A DNA stretch of 64,000 nt from CAZBNB01 sp964493245 (GTDB taxonomy: Bacteria > Pseudomonadota > Gammaproteobacteria > Legionellales > Legionellaceae), in contig CAZBNB010000002.1 of the NCBI GenBank assembly GCA_964493245.1, positions 62,001 through 126,000 of the forward strand. Reading direction: 5' to 3'. The notes under the pieces are model-generated. The model was not told where the DNA came from, did not search any database, and saw nothing but the letters and a program-made list of their open reading frames with translations. Shown here in pieces: positions 25,231 to 34,810 of the stretch. The translations under genes and the position numbers were made by a program. How positions within the stretch are numbered: position 1 is the stretch's first letter; each line of letters starts with the position of its first letter.

Positions 25231-26828
25231 GTCAATACAGCATACATGATGCACATGATGATCATGGCGCACATCAAGGCCCGGGGTTTTGGGGATTTGT
25301 TAAGCGCTGGGTTTTTACAACCAATCATAAAGATATCGGAACCTTATATCTTTGGCTGGCAATGATAAGCTTTTTTGTCGCGGGTGCGATGGCATTGGTG
25401 ATCCGTGCGGAACTGGCTGTTCCTGGTCATCGTTTTGTTGATCCGAATTTCTTTAATCAAATGACGACCTTACATGGGCTCATTATGTTATTTGGTGTCG
25501 TTATGCCGGCGTTTACCGGCATGGCGAATTGGCAAATTCCCATGATGATTGGCGCACCGGATATGGCATTGCCCAGGTTAAATAATTGGAGCTTTTGGAT
25601 ATTACCTTTTGCGTTTACGCTCTTAGGTTCAACCTTGTTCCACAGCGGTGGTGGACCTAACTTTGGATGGACCATGTATGCGCCATTGTCGACTAAATTT
25701 GCGCCTCCCAGTACCGATTTTATGATTTTTTCCGTACATATGATGGGATTGTCCTCCATTATGGGATCGATCAACATTATTGCGACTATCTTAAATTTAC
25801 GCGCACCCGGCATGACCTTTATGAAAATGCCTTTGTTCGTATGGACTTGGTTGGTAACCGCGTTTTTATTGATAGCGATTATGCCTGTTCTGGCTGGTGC
25901 CGTGACAATGATGCTTACCGATAGACATTTTGGTACCAGCTTTTTTGAAGCATCTGGTGGCGGAGACCCGGTATTATTCCAGCATATTTTCTGGTTCTTT
26001 GGGCACCCTGAAGTGTATGTTTTGGTATTACCTGCTTTTGGTGTTATCTCTGAAATTATTCCTACTTTTAGCCGTAAAAAATTGTTTGGTTATACTTTCA
26101 TGGTTTACGCGATTGCTTGCATTGCACTCTTATCGTTTGTCGTTTGGGTACATCACATGTTTACAACCGGTGTACCGCTGGGTGCAGAGCTATTTTTTAT
26201 GTATACCACGATGCTGATTGCCGTGCCGACTGGGGTGAAGGTATTTAACTGGGTTGCTACCATGTTTAAAGGTTCTCTCACCTTTGAAACGCCGATGTTG
26301 TTTGCCATTGCTTTTGTCTTTTTATTCACGATTGGTGGTTTTACAGGCCTGATGTTAGCTCTGGTTCCGGCCGATTTTCAATATCAAGACACCTACTTTG
26401 TGGTTGGCCACTTCCATTATGTTCTGGTGCCAGGAGTGATCTTTGCCCTGTTTGCTGCGACCTATTATTGGTTGCCTAAATGGACAGGTCGTATGTATAA
26501 CGAATGTTTAGGGAAATGGCATTTTTGGTTATCAGTGATTTCTGTGAATGTGGTGTTTTTCCCCATGCACTTCCTAGGTCTTGCTGGTATGCCACGGCGT
26601 ATTCCTGATTATGCATTGCAATTTGCTAACTTTAATTTGATTACTTCCATTGGGGCCTTTGTGTTTGGGTTTTCACAGTTAATCTTTTTGATTAACGTTA
26701 TCCGTACGGCAGCTGGTCATGGAGAAAAGGTAGATGGACGTGTTTGGGAAGGCTCACATGGCTTAGAGTGGACACTGTCATCGCCACCACCTTATCACAG
26801 TTTTACCGAGCCACCCGTGGTTGAATAA
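25227..26828 (+). CDS. coxA: Cytochrome c oxidase subunit I
   Basis: Catalytic haem-copper subunit of an aa3-type oxidase, reducing O2 to water and pumping protons. The twelve-helix core contains the low-spin haem ligand in TTLHGLIM, the CuB/proton-channel motif FGHPEVYVLVLPAFG, the two CuB histidines in WVHHMFTTG, and the haem ligands in VGHFHYVLVPG. The GHPEVY glutamate marks an A1-type D-channel oxidase. Length (533) is standard. It overlaps coxB by 4 bp with AGGAGG upstream. Confidence 0.98.
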   Translation: MSQYSIHDAHDDHGAHQGPGFWGFVKRWVFTTNHKDIGTLYLWLAMISFFVAGAMALVIRAELAVPGHRFVDPNFFNQMTTLHGLIMLFGVVMPAFTGMANWQIPMMIGAPDMALPRLNNWSFWILPFAFTLLGSTLFHSGGGPNFGWTMYAPLSTKFAPPSTDFMIFSVHMMGLSSIMGSINIIATILNLRAPGMTFMKMPLFVWTWLVTAFLLIAIMPVLAGAVTMMLTDRHFGTSFFEASGGGDPVLFQHIFWFFGHPEVYVLVLPAFGVISEIIPTFSRKKLFGYTFMVYAIACIALLSFVVWVHHMFTTGVPLGAELFFMYTTMLIAVPTGVKVFNWVATMFKGSLTFETPMLFAIAFVFLFTIGGFTGLMLALVPADFQYQDTYFVVGHFHYVLVPGVIFALFAATYYWLPKWTGRMYNECLGKWHFWLSVISVNVVFFPMHFLGLAGMPRRIPDYALQFANFNLITSIGAFVFGFSQLIFLINVIRTAAGHGEKVDGRVWEGSHGLEWTLSSPPPYHSFTEPPVVE

Positions 26829-26836
26829 AGGTTGTC

Positions 26837-27406
26837 ATGCCGTCGAGAAACTTAAAATGGGTGCGTACGCTGTTTATTATTGCCATTGCAATGTTCGGGT
26901 TTGGTTTTGCATTGGTTCCGATTTACAACAGCTTATGTAAAGCACTGAGTATTAACGGCAAAGTTGTACAGACAAAAGAATCTTATGTTGCCAATGCGGC
27001 TCATATCGATAAGAAAAGAGAAATTCTTGTGCAGTTCGTTGCTACGAATAACAGTGGTGTGCCTTGGTTGTTTTATCCTAAGGTGCACCAGGTGACAGTG
27101 CATCCCGGTGAAATTGCGAAACTGGCTTTTTATGCAGAAAATAAGACCGATAAGCGTATGATAGTACAGGCGATCCCCAGTGTAACGCCTGGTATCGCAG
27201 CAAAATACATTAAGAAAACCGAATGTTTTTGTTTTACGCGACAAGTACTCAATGGTCATGAAGCAATGGATATGCCATTGCTGTTTCATTTGGATAAAGA
27301 TTTGCCAAGCAAAATTAAAACCATTACCTTGGCTTACACTTTGTTTGACGTGAGCAATAGAGGTGATAGCTTAGCGACCGTGAATACAGGTTCTGAACGA
27401 AATTAA
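26837..27406 (+). CDS. ctaG: Cytochrome c oxidase assembly protein CtaG/Cox11
   Basis: Copper chaperone that inserts CuB into subunit I. One N-terminal membrane helix (about 9-28) anchors a periplasmic immunoglobulin-like domain. The copper motif CFCF is present (ECFCFTRQVL), and the membrane-proximal cysteine that Cox11 proteins carry is in NSLCKAL. Its place between coxA and coxC is the classic order. Length 189 is normal. Confidence 0.95.
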   Translation: MPSRNLKWVRTLFIIAIAMFGFGFALVPIYNSLCKALSINGKVVQTKESYVANAAHIDKKREILVQFVATNNSGVPWLFYPKVHQVTVHPGEIAKLAFYAENKTDKRMIVQAIPSVTPGIAAKYIKKTECFCFTRQVLNGHEAMDMPLLFHLDKDLPSKIKTITLAYTLFDVSNRGDSLATVNTGSERN

Positions 27407-27460
27407 AGACTAGTATGTTTTGCATGATGATGTGCATAACAAAATGAATGAGGAGTATAT

Positions 27461-28330
27461 ATGGGAGCACAAGGTGCCTATTTTATCCCCAAGCCAAGTC
27501 ATTGGCCACTCGTGGGTTCATTAGGTTTATTTACGACATTGGTGGGGGCTGCGTCTTGGATACATGCTGACTGGTATGGTCCTTATATTTTCACCGTCGG
27601 TTTTTGTGTTTTAATTTTCATGTTATTTGGTTGGTTTGGCCAGGTGATATATGAAAATCAAAAGGGCATCTACAATCTTCAAGTCGATCGCTCCTTTCGT
27701 TGGGGTATGTGTTGGTTTATTTTTTCGGAAGTCTGTTTTTTCGGCGCTTTTTTCGGGGCGCTATTTGCCGCGCGTTATGTGATTGTGCCGCAATTAGGTG
27801 GCGACATTCGTCCGATTACACATTTGACATTATGGCCTGACTTTAAAGCAACTTGGCCGTTGTTAGTGAACCCCGGAAATCATGCGTTTGTTGGTGCAAA
27901 AGAAGCAATGGGTGCGTGGGGATTCGCTGCAGTGAATACGCTGATTTTATTAACATCCGGTGCGACAGTGACCTGGGCACACTGGGCTCTTAAGCTGAAT
28001 AAGCGCCGTCAATTAATTGCTGGGTTATTTTTAACGATTGTTTTGGGTGTCATCTTTTTGATATTTCAGGCTCACGAATATTATGATGCTTACACTGAAA
28101 TGAATTTAACGTTGGATGCGGGCATTTACGGTACAACATTTTTCATGTTAACCGGGTTCCATGGGTTACACGTTACCATTGGAACCATTATGCTGATTGT
28201 GATCTTCCTACGTTCTTGTTACGGGCATTTCACACCCGAGCGGCATTTCGCTTTTGAAGCGGTTGCTTGGTATTGGCACTTTGTGGATGTGGTGTGGTTG
28301 TTTCTATTTATCTTTGTTTATTGGTTATAA
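27461..28330 (+). CDS. coxC: Cytochrome c oxidase subunit III
   Basis: A seven-helix subunit that stabilises subunit I and its proton entry. The signatures WPLVGSLG, the carboxylate-bearing FSEVCFFGAFFGA, HEYYDAY and GFHGLHVTIGTI are those of aa3 subunit III, and the protein ends in the usual WYWHFVDVVWLFLF. A strong GAGGAG lies before the ATG. No CtaA, CtaB or Surf1 gene is in the window, so haem A synthesis must be encoded elsewhere. Confidence 0.97.
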   Translation: MGAQGAYFIPKPSHWPLVGSLGLFTTLVGAASWIHADWYGPYIFTVGFCVLIFMLFGWFGQVIYENQKGIYNLQVDRSFRWGMCWFIFSEVCFFGAFFGALFAARYVIVPQLGGDIRPITHLTLWPDFKATWPLLVNPGNHAFVGAKEAMGAWGFAAVNTLILLTSGATVTWAHWALKLNKRRQLIAGLFLTIVLGVIFLIFQAHEYYDAYTEMNLTLDAGIYGTTFFMLTGFHGLHVTIGTIMLIVIFLRSCYGHFTPERHFAFEAVAWYWHFVDVVWLFLFIFVYWL

Positions 28331-28371
28331 CGTGTTAAAATATAGACAATTTTGTTTTTTATGAGGTCTTA

Positions 28372-29271
28372 ATGGTTAAGAACTTGTTGACTGCAGCGAT
28401 TGTCTTGTTGACACTTATCTGCGCCGGCGCAATGTTTTATCAACTCAAACGCCAGCCACGTGAGTCTTTATCGTTTAGTGATTATTTTCGTTTGGCCGGC
28501 AGTGGTGTCATCGCTTTTATTGCGGACACTATCGGCCTTGGTAGTTTTGCAGTTAATATTACATTAGCCAAATTGTTGGGAACGTTTCGTGATGAAGAGT
28601 TGCCAGCGATGAATAATGGTGCGCAAGTTATCCCTGGCGCCCTGGAATCTTTCTTTTTTATGCAGTTCGTTGAGGTCGATCTGACCACATTGGTCACTTT
28701 GGTTCTTGGGACATGTATTGGTGGTGTATTGGGCGGCGGTATTATCAGTCGCTTAAAAAAGCAGGGCATTCGTTTTGCAATGATGTTTTGTTTTTCAGTG
28801 ATCATCTTTTTATTGGTATGTAAGCAGTTTCATTTATTGCCGGTGGGGGGAACCGCGATCGCCCTACACAGTTGGAAGCTCGGGCTTGGTTTTGTGGGGA
28901 TGATCGTCTGTGGTGCTTTAACGTCTGCGGGCGTTGGATTGTTTGCCATGGTCCAAGGTGTTTTATTTCTCCTCAATGTATCGCCCATCGTTGCTTTTCC
29001 AATTATGATGACAGCGGGCGCCATGCAGCAGCCACTGACAACACTGATGTTTTTGCAACAAGGGAAAATTCCTTTAAAGCGGACGTTGGTGCTTAGTTTG
29101 GGCGGATGTTTGGGTGTTGCGATTATTTTACCCGTTTTTAAATACATGACGGTGAGTTGGTTACATTCGTTGTTATTGATGATTTTATGTTACAACTTAA
29201 TTGCTATTAGTCGCGCGTTCTTCCAATCTCGGGTTGAAAAACGTACGATCATTGCGAATGAGGCTGTTTAA
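28372..29271 (+). CDS. TauE/SafE-family membrane permease
   Basis: A 299-residue polytopic protein with about eight hydrophobic segments arranged as two related halves, each with a Gly-rich loop (LVLGTCIGGVLGGG in the first, LSLGGCLGVAI in the second). This is the layout of the TauE/SafE (sulfite/anion exporter) family, though the N-terminal half is unusually long and polar around residues 25-40. It follows coxC by 41 bp in the same direction and may be co-transcribed. Its substrate is unknown; sulfite or another anion is a family-based guess. Confidence 0.72.
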   Translation: MVKNLLTAAIVLLTLICAGAMFYQLKRQPRESLSFSDYFRLAGSGVIAFIADTIGLGSFAVNITLAKLLGTFRDEELPAMNNGAQVIPGALESFFFMQFVEVDLTTLVTLVLGTCIGGVLGGGIISRLKKQGIRFAMMFCFSVIIFLLVCKQFHLLPVGGTAIALHSWKLGLGFVGMIVCGALTSAGVGLFAMVQGVLFLLNVSPIVAFPIMMTAGAMQQPLTTLMFLQQGKIPLKRTLVLSLGGCLGVAIILPVFKYMTVSWLHSLLLMILCYNLIAISRAFFQSRVEKRTIIANEAV

Positions 29272-29274
29272 TTC

Positions 29275-29544
29275 ATGGAAGAAGAAATATTCGTTATCAG
29301 TAAGTCAGCGCGTAAGCGTGAAGCGGAGGCATTACAAGCATTAGGTGTACAGCTGGTTCGGTTGCGAATAGACCAATTACAACAATTGCCGTTGACTGAT
29401 GCATTACACACCGCACTGTTAGAAGCTAAAAGATTAAAAAGCCATGGCGCCATCCGGCGTCAAGCACAACTCATTGGTAAATTGATGCGAGGCGCCGATC
29501 ACGAGGCGATTCGTCATGCTTATCATCTACTCAGCCGTAAATAG
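29275..29544 (+). CDS. darP: DarP/YjgA (DUF615) protein, short form
   Basis: An 89-residue protein matching the N-terminal core of DarP, a factor that associates with the 50S subunit during assembly: VISKSARKREAEALQALG, then an RIKxHxAxRRQxQxIGKxMR-like helix near the middle. E. coli DarP is about 183 residues, so roughly the C-terminal half is absent here. The frame ends cleanly in TAG 7 bp before rlmL, another 50S maturation gene, so this looks like a naturally short version rather than an obvious frameshift. Confidence 0.75.
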   Translation: MEEEIFVISKSARKREAEALQALGVQLVRLRIDQLQQLPLTDALHTALLEAKRLKSHGAIRRQAQLIGKLMRGADHEAIRHAYHLLSRK

Positions 29545-29551
29545 GTAGCGC

Positions 29552-31696
29552 ATGTTATATTCCATACTGGTTAGCTGTCCTAGAGGACTCGAATATCTTT
29601 TACAAGAAGAACTGGATATCTTGGGCCTACAGGATAGTCGCGTTAATCCTCAAGGTGTTTTTGGCGCCGCTTCTTTAGAAATACTTTATCATATTGCGTT
29701 ATGGTCACGATTAGCGAACCGCGTGCAAATTATTTTGTGTACGGGCCCCGCTTCTTCAGCGAAAGATATTTACGCGCTTTGCCATGCATACCCTTGGCCA
29801 AATGAATTTGCAGTGGAATCCAGCGTTGCCATTTCTTTCCACGGAACCTCTTTAGAGATTCGCAACGAAATGTTTGGTGCACAAGTCATGAAAGATGCCA
29901 TCATGGATGCTTTTCGTGAGCAGGTTGGTGTTCGACCTGATATTGAGCGTCAATCTCCTGATGTGAGAATTCAAGCTTATTTAAAAAAGGGTAGCTTGAC
30001 GGTGTGTTTAGATTTTACCGGCTATAGTTTACATCAGCGTGGTTATCGTCTTGATAAAGGTTTGGCTCCTTTAAAAGAAAATGTTGCTGCAGCCATACTG
30101 ATAAGAGCAAAATGGCCGGAGATTGCCTCACAAGGTGGTTGGCTACATGATCCTTGTTGCGGTTCCGGTACGTTGGTAATCGAAGCCTTGATGATGGCCG
30201 CGGATATGGCTCCTGGTTTATTGCGCCAAGATCAAGCATTTGTGCATTGGAAACACCATGATGAAGCCTTATGGCAACAACAACGCCAGCTCGCGGCTGC
30301 GCGCCAAAAACCCATTTCAGCGCGTTTTAAAGGTTCTGATATTGATAAAAGAGCGATTATTGCCGCAAGAGAGAATGCGAAACGTGCCGGTGTTGCCGAT
30401 TGGATTGAGTGGCGCGTTTCAACCTTAACGGAATCAGTCGCGCCTATTGATTCATACGGATTGGTGGTTTGTAACCCACCTTACGGGGAAAGGTTAGCCG
30501 ATTTCCAAGCATTGATTCCTGTCTATCAATCTTTAGGACAAACTTTGCATCATCACTATACCGGCTGGTCTGCAGCGGTCATTACAGAAAGTCCTGAGTT
30601 GGCAAAAGCGTTGGGGTTACGTGCCGCAAAGCAATACCGTTTGTACAACGGCGCATTAGATTGCAAGTTGTATTGTTTTCAGTTGGATGACACCAATCAA
30701 TTTCGTCTGACAGATCCCAATAAGCCGTCAATACCAGAAGCATCACCTGAAGCAATGATGTTTGCGAATCGCTTGAAAAAAAATCTGGTGCATTTACAAA
30801 AATGGGCGAAGCGAGAGCAAATCAGTTGTTATCGTATTTATGATGCGGATATTCCTGAATATGCTTTTGCTGTTGATCGTTATCAAGATCACATTGTTTT
30901 ACAAGAATACGCCCCTCCCGCGACGATTCCTGAGGCGACTGCCGCTATCCGTCGACAAGATGTTATGCAAGAAATCCGCCGTGTACTCGATGTTCCGCTG
31001 AACCACATTGTTTTTAAACGTCGTCAGCAACAAAAAGGACTATCACAGTATGAAAAAATGGACAAAACAAATCAACACATGATTGTTGACGAAGGTTTTG
31101 TCAAACTGGAAGTAAATTTGCACGATTATTTAGATACCGGTCTTTTTCTAGATCATCGGCCGTTACGACGATACTTTGGAACGTTACCTGCGAATACTCG
31201 ATTTTTAAATTGTTTTTGTTATACGGCTACAGCCAGTGTCCATGCGGCAAAGGCGGGTGCTTTAACGACGAATATTGATTTATCGAATACGTATTTAGAA
31301 TGGGCAAAAAGAAACTTTGCGCACAATCAATTGAATCTCAATCGTCATCAGTTTATCCAAATCGATTGCTTAAGTTGGCTACAACAAACAAAAGATAAAT
31401 TTGATGTGATTTTCCTTGATCCGCCCAGTTTTTCAAATTCAAAACGGATGGGGCAAACGATGTCAGTGCAACGTGATCACGAAACCTTGATTAATCTGGC
31501 TGCTTCACGTTTAAATCCCGGTGGTATTTTGTATTTTTCGACGAACTTGCGTAAGTTTAAATTATCACCGGAAATTGTCCGATGCTATGATGTGGTGAAT
31601 ATGAGTGAATCAACCATTGATGTTGATTTTAAACGTAATCACCGCATTCATCATTGTTTTAAAATCATGGCTATGCCCCACCACGTATCTGCTTAA
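29552..31696 (+). CDS. rlmL: Bifunctional 23S rRNA methyltransferase RlmKL
   Basis: Methylates 23S rRNA at G2445 (m2G) and G2069 (m7G). Order: ferredoxin-like/THUMP RNA-binding region (about 1-160), then the RlmL methyltransferase (SAM loop DPCCGSGTL, catalytic NPPYGERL), then the RlmK methyltransferase (FLNCFCYTATASVHAAKAG and DPPSFSNSKRM). Length 714 matches E. coli RlmKL (702). It ends tail-to-tail with the next gene, overlapping by 26 bp. Confidence 0.95.
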   Translation: MLYSILVSCPRGLEYLLQEELDILGLQDSRVNPQGVFGAASLEILYHIALWSRLANRVQIILCTGPASSAKDIYALCHAYPWPNEFAVESSVAISFHGTSLEIRNEMFGAQVMKDAIMDAFREQVGVRPDIERQSPDVRIQAYLKKGSLTVCLDFTGYSLHQRGYRLDKGLAPLKENVAAAILIRAKWPEIASQGGWLHDPCCGSGTLVIEALMMAADMAPGLLRQDQAFVHWKHHDEALWQQQRQLAAARQKPISARFKGSDIDKRAIIAARENAKRAGVADWIEWRVSTLTESVAPIDSYGLVVCNPPYGERLADFQALIPVYQSLGQTLHHHYTGWSAAVITESPELAKALGLRAAKQYRLYNGALDCKLYCFQLDDTNQFRLTDPNKPSIPEASPEAMMFANRLKKNLVHLQKWAKREQISCYRIYDADIPEYAFAVDRYQDHIVLQEYAPPATIPEATAAIRRQDVMQEIRRVLDVPLNHIVFKRRQQQKGLSQYEKMDKTNQHMIVDEGFVKLEVNLHDYLDTGLFLDHRPLRRYFGTLPANTRFLNCFCYTATASVHAAKAGALTTNIDLSNTYLEWAKRNFAHNQLNLNRHQFIQIDCLSWLQQTKDKFDVIFLDPPSFSNSKRMGQTMSVQRDHETLINLAASRLNPGGILYFSTNLRKFKLSPEIVRCYDVVNMSESTIDVDFKRNHRIHHCFKIMAMPHHVSA

Positions 31697-32531
31697 GTAA
31701 GCGACGGCACCAGGAGCGTTTTCTACACCATTGTTTGATGCGCGAAGATAAGCGAATTTCATGGTGAATCAGATCACGCATCGCCAAGTGGTTAGAGACA
31801 TGATATGCGTGTGCTAACTCATCTAGGGAAACACCATATGTTTGAGAAAAAAGGGCATCTATTTTCGAGGTGTTTAATGTGTCCGTTGCTTTTTGTGCAA
31901 CGATGGCGTAATCGCTGCTGACGCCGAGTAAAACATCTGCCAGTGTTATGCTTGGTTGATGTGCCTGAATGGTTTCTTGTAAGCGTAATATTTTAATTTT
32001 ATTAAAACCACAATACTCGGTTAAAAAAGCCAGCAACGGCGCAGGAATAGGGCGTTGATGCGTTGGATCTAAATAAAATTGGCTGCTGCCAACCATTAAA
32101 TTTTCTGAATTGGGTGTTTCAAGAATTAGTAATCCGCCTGGTTTTAGAACACGTAATGCCTCTTTGACTAACAGCATCAGTTTTTCAAACGGGATATGCT
32201 CCACAAAGTGGAATGCTGAAATAAGGGCTTGGCTAGCATCCGGTAATGTTTGTAAGTAAGTCATGGCATCTTGACAGATGACATTCAGTCCACGAGTTCG
32301 TGCTTCATCCAGCATGGCGTCATTGTTGTCGATACCAATGGCCTGCATCCCTGATTCAACGAGTAGACTTAGCCATTCTCCGCGCCCACTGCCGAGATCA
32401 ATGGCTTGAGCTTGTGGGTATATTTCTAATAGAGCCGCTATAAACGGTAAATAAACACGCAAGCGCTCAGTAATTAATTCGCATGAACCGCGGAAACGAT
32501 CTTCAAACGCGCGATAAAATTGAGTATCCAT
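31671..32531 (-). CDS. Class I SAM-dependent methyltransferase (glycan-associated type)
   Basis: The N-terminal motif FYRAFEDRFRGS...ERLRVYLPF is followed by a Rossmann SAM domain: motif I AIDLGSGRGEW, acidic GIDNN, and LISAFHFVEHIPF. This N-terminus is typical of methyltransferases found in LPS and O-antigen gene sets, where they cap or decorate a glycan. The C-terminal ~100 residues are helical and end in a basic tail (RKRSWCRRLLKQIR). No glycan genes are adjacent, so the substrate is only suggested. Its 3' end overlaps that of rlmL. Confidence 0.8.
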   Translation of the reverse strand: MDTQFYRAFEDRFRGSCELITERLRVYLPFIAALLEIYPQAQAIDLGSGRGEWLSLLVESGMQAIGIDNNDAMLDEARTRGLNVICQDAMTYLQTLPDASQALISAFHFVEHIPFEKLMLLVKEALRVLKPGGLLILETPNSENLMVGSSQFYLDPTHQRPIPAPLLAFLTEYCGFNKIKILRLQETIQAHQPSITLADVLLGVSSDYAIVAQKATDTLNTSKIDALFSQTYGVSLDELAHAYHVSNHLAMRDLIHHEIRLSSRIKQWCRKRSWCRRLLKQIRGGA

Positions 32532-32543
32532 AAAGAGAGTTTA

Positions 32544-33218
32544 TCAGGGAAGAAAATCGCATTGTAACGGCATAATGAGTAATGCGCCACCCTTGACATG
32601 AATCGTGGCAGATTTTCCTTGTAAGCGGTTACAAACACTGTAAGGTAAGTCGTGACAGGGATACAACAAGCCATCAGTAGAGCAAAGACCCTGATTGACT
32701 GCGACGAATCCACAATAATCACCCGAATGGCCATAAAATGTAATGGATTCGTTTTCAACATAACGCAATGTTTGGTGTGTTGTATGCACCCAAATGGGGC
32801 GTTGACGGCGATATGCTGTGCGGAGCGCGATTTTCATTCCTTCATGCAGGTCCTCACGGCCACCTGCCGCACAAAGCAACGTAATCTGTGTTGCACCGTG
32901 TTTATCGCAGTATGCAATACCTTTTTCAAGATCGGTTAAGTTTTGATCGGCTGCCGGAACAATTAAAACGTGGTGGTTACCTTGATAAGGTTCATCTTGC
33001 AAACTGAGCTTGTGAAAGGTATTTTTAATACCCCAATATGTTTGACTGCAGGCATCGATAGAATCAAAATCCCCTAAAATCACATGGGGTGTAATGGATA
33101 GCTTGCGTAATTGATTGGCTGCGCCATCTAAGGCGATGATGTGTCGATTTTGAATCACGGATTGAATCCGTGATTTATCTAAAAAAGGGCCATCTGCGAT
33201 AATGACATACTCAGACAT
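32544..33218 (-). CDS. thiN: Thiamine pyrophosphokinase
   Basis: Transfers pyrophosphate from ATP to thiamine to form the cofactor TPP. Visible motifs are the N-terminal ALDGAANQL, the nucleotide/metal site GDFDSID, and DQNLTDLEKG with the conserved Asp pair, followed by a C-terminal beta-domain. Length 224 is normal. A TTG 12 bp upstream is in frame, but the ATG at 33216-33218 with GGTG before it is the better start. It is separated by 12 bp from the methyltransferase gene and lies downstream of trxA, all leftward. Confidence 0.88.
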   Translation of the reverse strand: MSEYVIIADGPFLDKSRIQSVIQNRHIIALDGAANQLRKLSITPHVILGDFDSIDACSQTYWGIKNTFHKLSLQDEPYQGNHHVLIVPAADQNLTDLEKGIAYCDKHGATQITLLCAAGGREDLHEGMKIALRTAYRRQRPIWVHTTHQTLRYVENESITFYGHSGDYCGFVAVNQGLCSTDGLLYPCHDLPYSVCNRLQGKSATIHVKGGALLIMPLQCDFLP

Positions 33219-33254
33219 GTCGTTCACCAAGACACAATGGCCCCTTGCAAATAT

Positions 33255-33581
33255 TTAAAGGAGGCTGTCAAGAAAAGCGGTTAATTGCGATTTTGACAAT
33301 AAACCCATTTTCATCGATTCTACTTGCCCATTTTTAAATAAAATCAGCGTAGGGATACTCATGACACCATATTTGGACGGTGTATTAGGATTTTCATCAA
33401 TGTTAATTTTTACAAAATTAACTTGTGCATGATGGCTGTTAGCAACTTCTTCGAAAATCGGTCCCAAGGCACGACAAGGACCACACCATTCAGCCCAAAA
33501 ATCGACTAAAACTGGCTTATTGGATTGTAAGACATCGGCTTCAAAGCTGAGGTCAGTCACTGCTTTTACATGAGCGCTCAT
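33255..33581 (-). CDS. trxA: Thioredoxin
   Basis: A 108-residue thioredoxin with active site WCGPC in VDFWAEWCGPCRAL, the cis-proline in MSIPTL, and FKNGQ following. It reduces protein disulfides in the cytoplasm. The frame extends 26 codons upstream, but the ATG at 33579-33581 has a perfect AAGGAG six bases away and gives the standard thioredoxin length. Divergent from psd. Confidence 0.95.
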   Translation of the reverse strand: MSAHVKAVTDLSFEADVLQSNKPVLVDFWAEWCGPCRALGPIFEEVANSHHAQVNFVKINIDENPNTPSKYGVMSIPTLILFKNGQVESMKMGLLSKSQLTAFLDSLL

Positions 33582-33754
33582 GGAGACTCCTTGAATAAAA
33601 TCAAGAGTATAAGGGAGATCTGGCTGACTGACAACGATCAATCGCACGCCTCTTTGCAAAACAAGTGAATGAAGCGCTGTTACAAAAAGCTCGCTAAAAT
33701 TAAGTTTTGAAGGTATGATGTCGGGCTGGTTTGAGAAGATTTATTACATTTTGC

Positions 33755-34603
33755 ATGATGAATGATTATCTAAAATCGATTCCCCACATTATTTTACCAA
33801 AGCATGCTTTGACGCTGTATGCCGGCTTGTTGGCTAATCTCAAAGTGCCACTCATCAAAAACCGATTGATTCGACGTTTCATCGAAAAACACGGTGTTAA
33901 TATGCAAGAGGCAGCTCAGCCTGATATTGCGCATTATGCGTGTTTCAATGATTTTTTTATTCGACATTTAAAACCAGGCTGTCGCCCTATGGCATCAGCC
34001 GATATCGTCTCGCCTGTTGATGGTGCGGTCAGTGAAATTGGCCTGATCCAAACTGGGCAATTGTTACAAGCAAAGGGTCGATATTATTCGGTTCAAGAAC
34101 TTCTTGCCTGCGACAAAATGACAGCAAAAGCTTTCGAAGCGGGCCATTTCGCGACGCTTTATTTATCACCGAAAGATTATCACCGTGTGCATATGCCTAT
34201 CGATGGCATATTGTCGGAAATGACGTATGTTCCGGGTCGTTTTTATTCTGTACAACCTGCTTTGACGAAAACCATTCCTGATTTATTTTCTAAAAATCAG
34301 CGATTGGTCGTACAGTTTCAAACCCCGATTGGTCGCATGGCTATGGTTCTGGTTGGTGCAACGGTCGTTGGACGAATTGGAACGGCTTGGCAGGGTGATA
34401 TCGCACGCTCACGTGATATCCGGAAAATCGCTTATACCCAAGAAAAACACCTAAAAAAAGGTGAAGAAATGGGTTATTTTAAGTTAGGATCGACCGTGAT
34501 TCTTCTTTTTAGTCAGGAAGCCGCTATGCAATGGCAGCAAAAAATCGCTGCTGGACAGAGTATTCGTTTAGGCGAAGCCATGGGTGAAATCAATCAAGCC
34601 TGA
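33755..34603 (+). CDS. psd: Phosphatidylserine decarboxylase proenzyme
   Basis: Makes phosphatidylethanolamine at the inner membrane. The self-cleavage site is in KLGSTVIL near the C-terminus, where the serine becomes the pyruvoyl group. SPVDGAV, the HRVHMP segment (catalytic His) and a VGRF-like VPGRFYSVQP are all present. Length 282 matches bacterial Psd. A TTG start 24 bp upstream is possible; two adjacent ATGs (33755, 33758) lie at the expected N-terminus. Confidence 0.95.
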   Translation: MMNDYLKSIPHIILPKHALTLYAGLLANLKVPLIKNRLIRRFIEKHGVNMQEAAQPDIAHYACFNDFFIRHLKPGCRPMASADIVSPVDGAVSEIGLIQTGQLLQAKGRYYSVQELLACDKMTAKAFEAGHFATLYLSPKDYHRVHMPIDGILSEMTYVPGRFYSVQPALTKTIPDLFSKNQRLVVQFQTPIGRMAMVLVGATVVGRIGTAWQGDIARSRDIRKIAYTQEKHLKKGEEMGYFKLGSTVILLFSQEAAMQWQQKIAAGQSIRLGEAMGEINQA

Positions 34604-34661
34604 CCCTTTGATTTCTTTTCTTGACAATATGAGCGACATTCAGTAACTTAGCCATCGTATT

Positions 34662-34748
34662 GCCGAGGTGGTGGAATTGGTAGACACGCTAGCTTCAGGT
34701 GCTAGTGGGGGTAACTCCGTGGAGGTTCGAGTCCTCTTCTCGGTACCA
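34662..34748 (+). tRNA. leuU: tRNA-Leu (anticodon CAG)
   Basis: An 87-base class II tRNA. The acceptor arm GCCGAGG pairs with TCTCGGT (G-U at both ends), the discriminator is A, and CCA is encoded. The D-arm region is GGTGGAATTGGTAGACAC, the anticodon stem CTAGC/GCTAG encloses TTCAGGT with anticodon CAG at 34696-34698, a long variable arm follows, and the T-loop is GGTTCGAGTCC. It reads CUG codons. A 9-bp inverted repeat (34745-34753 / 34770-34778) begins at the CCA end. Confidence 0.95.
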
Positions 34749-34810
34749 TTGAGTACTTTTGTAACAGTTCTCAATGGTTCGTACGTATCTCATTAACCAG
34801 AATCCTTTTA

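Noticed and set aside
34745..34778. Rho-independent terminator of tRNA-Leu
   Set aside because: A 9-bp stem exists but the loop is 16 bases and no T-run follows; kept only as an inverted repeat note.
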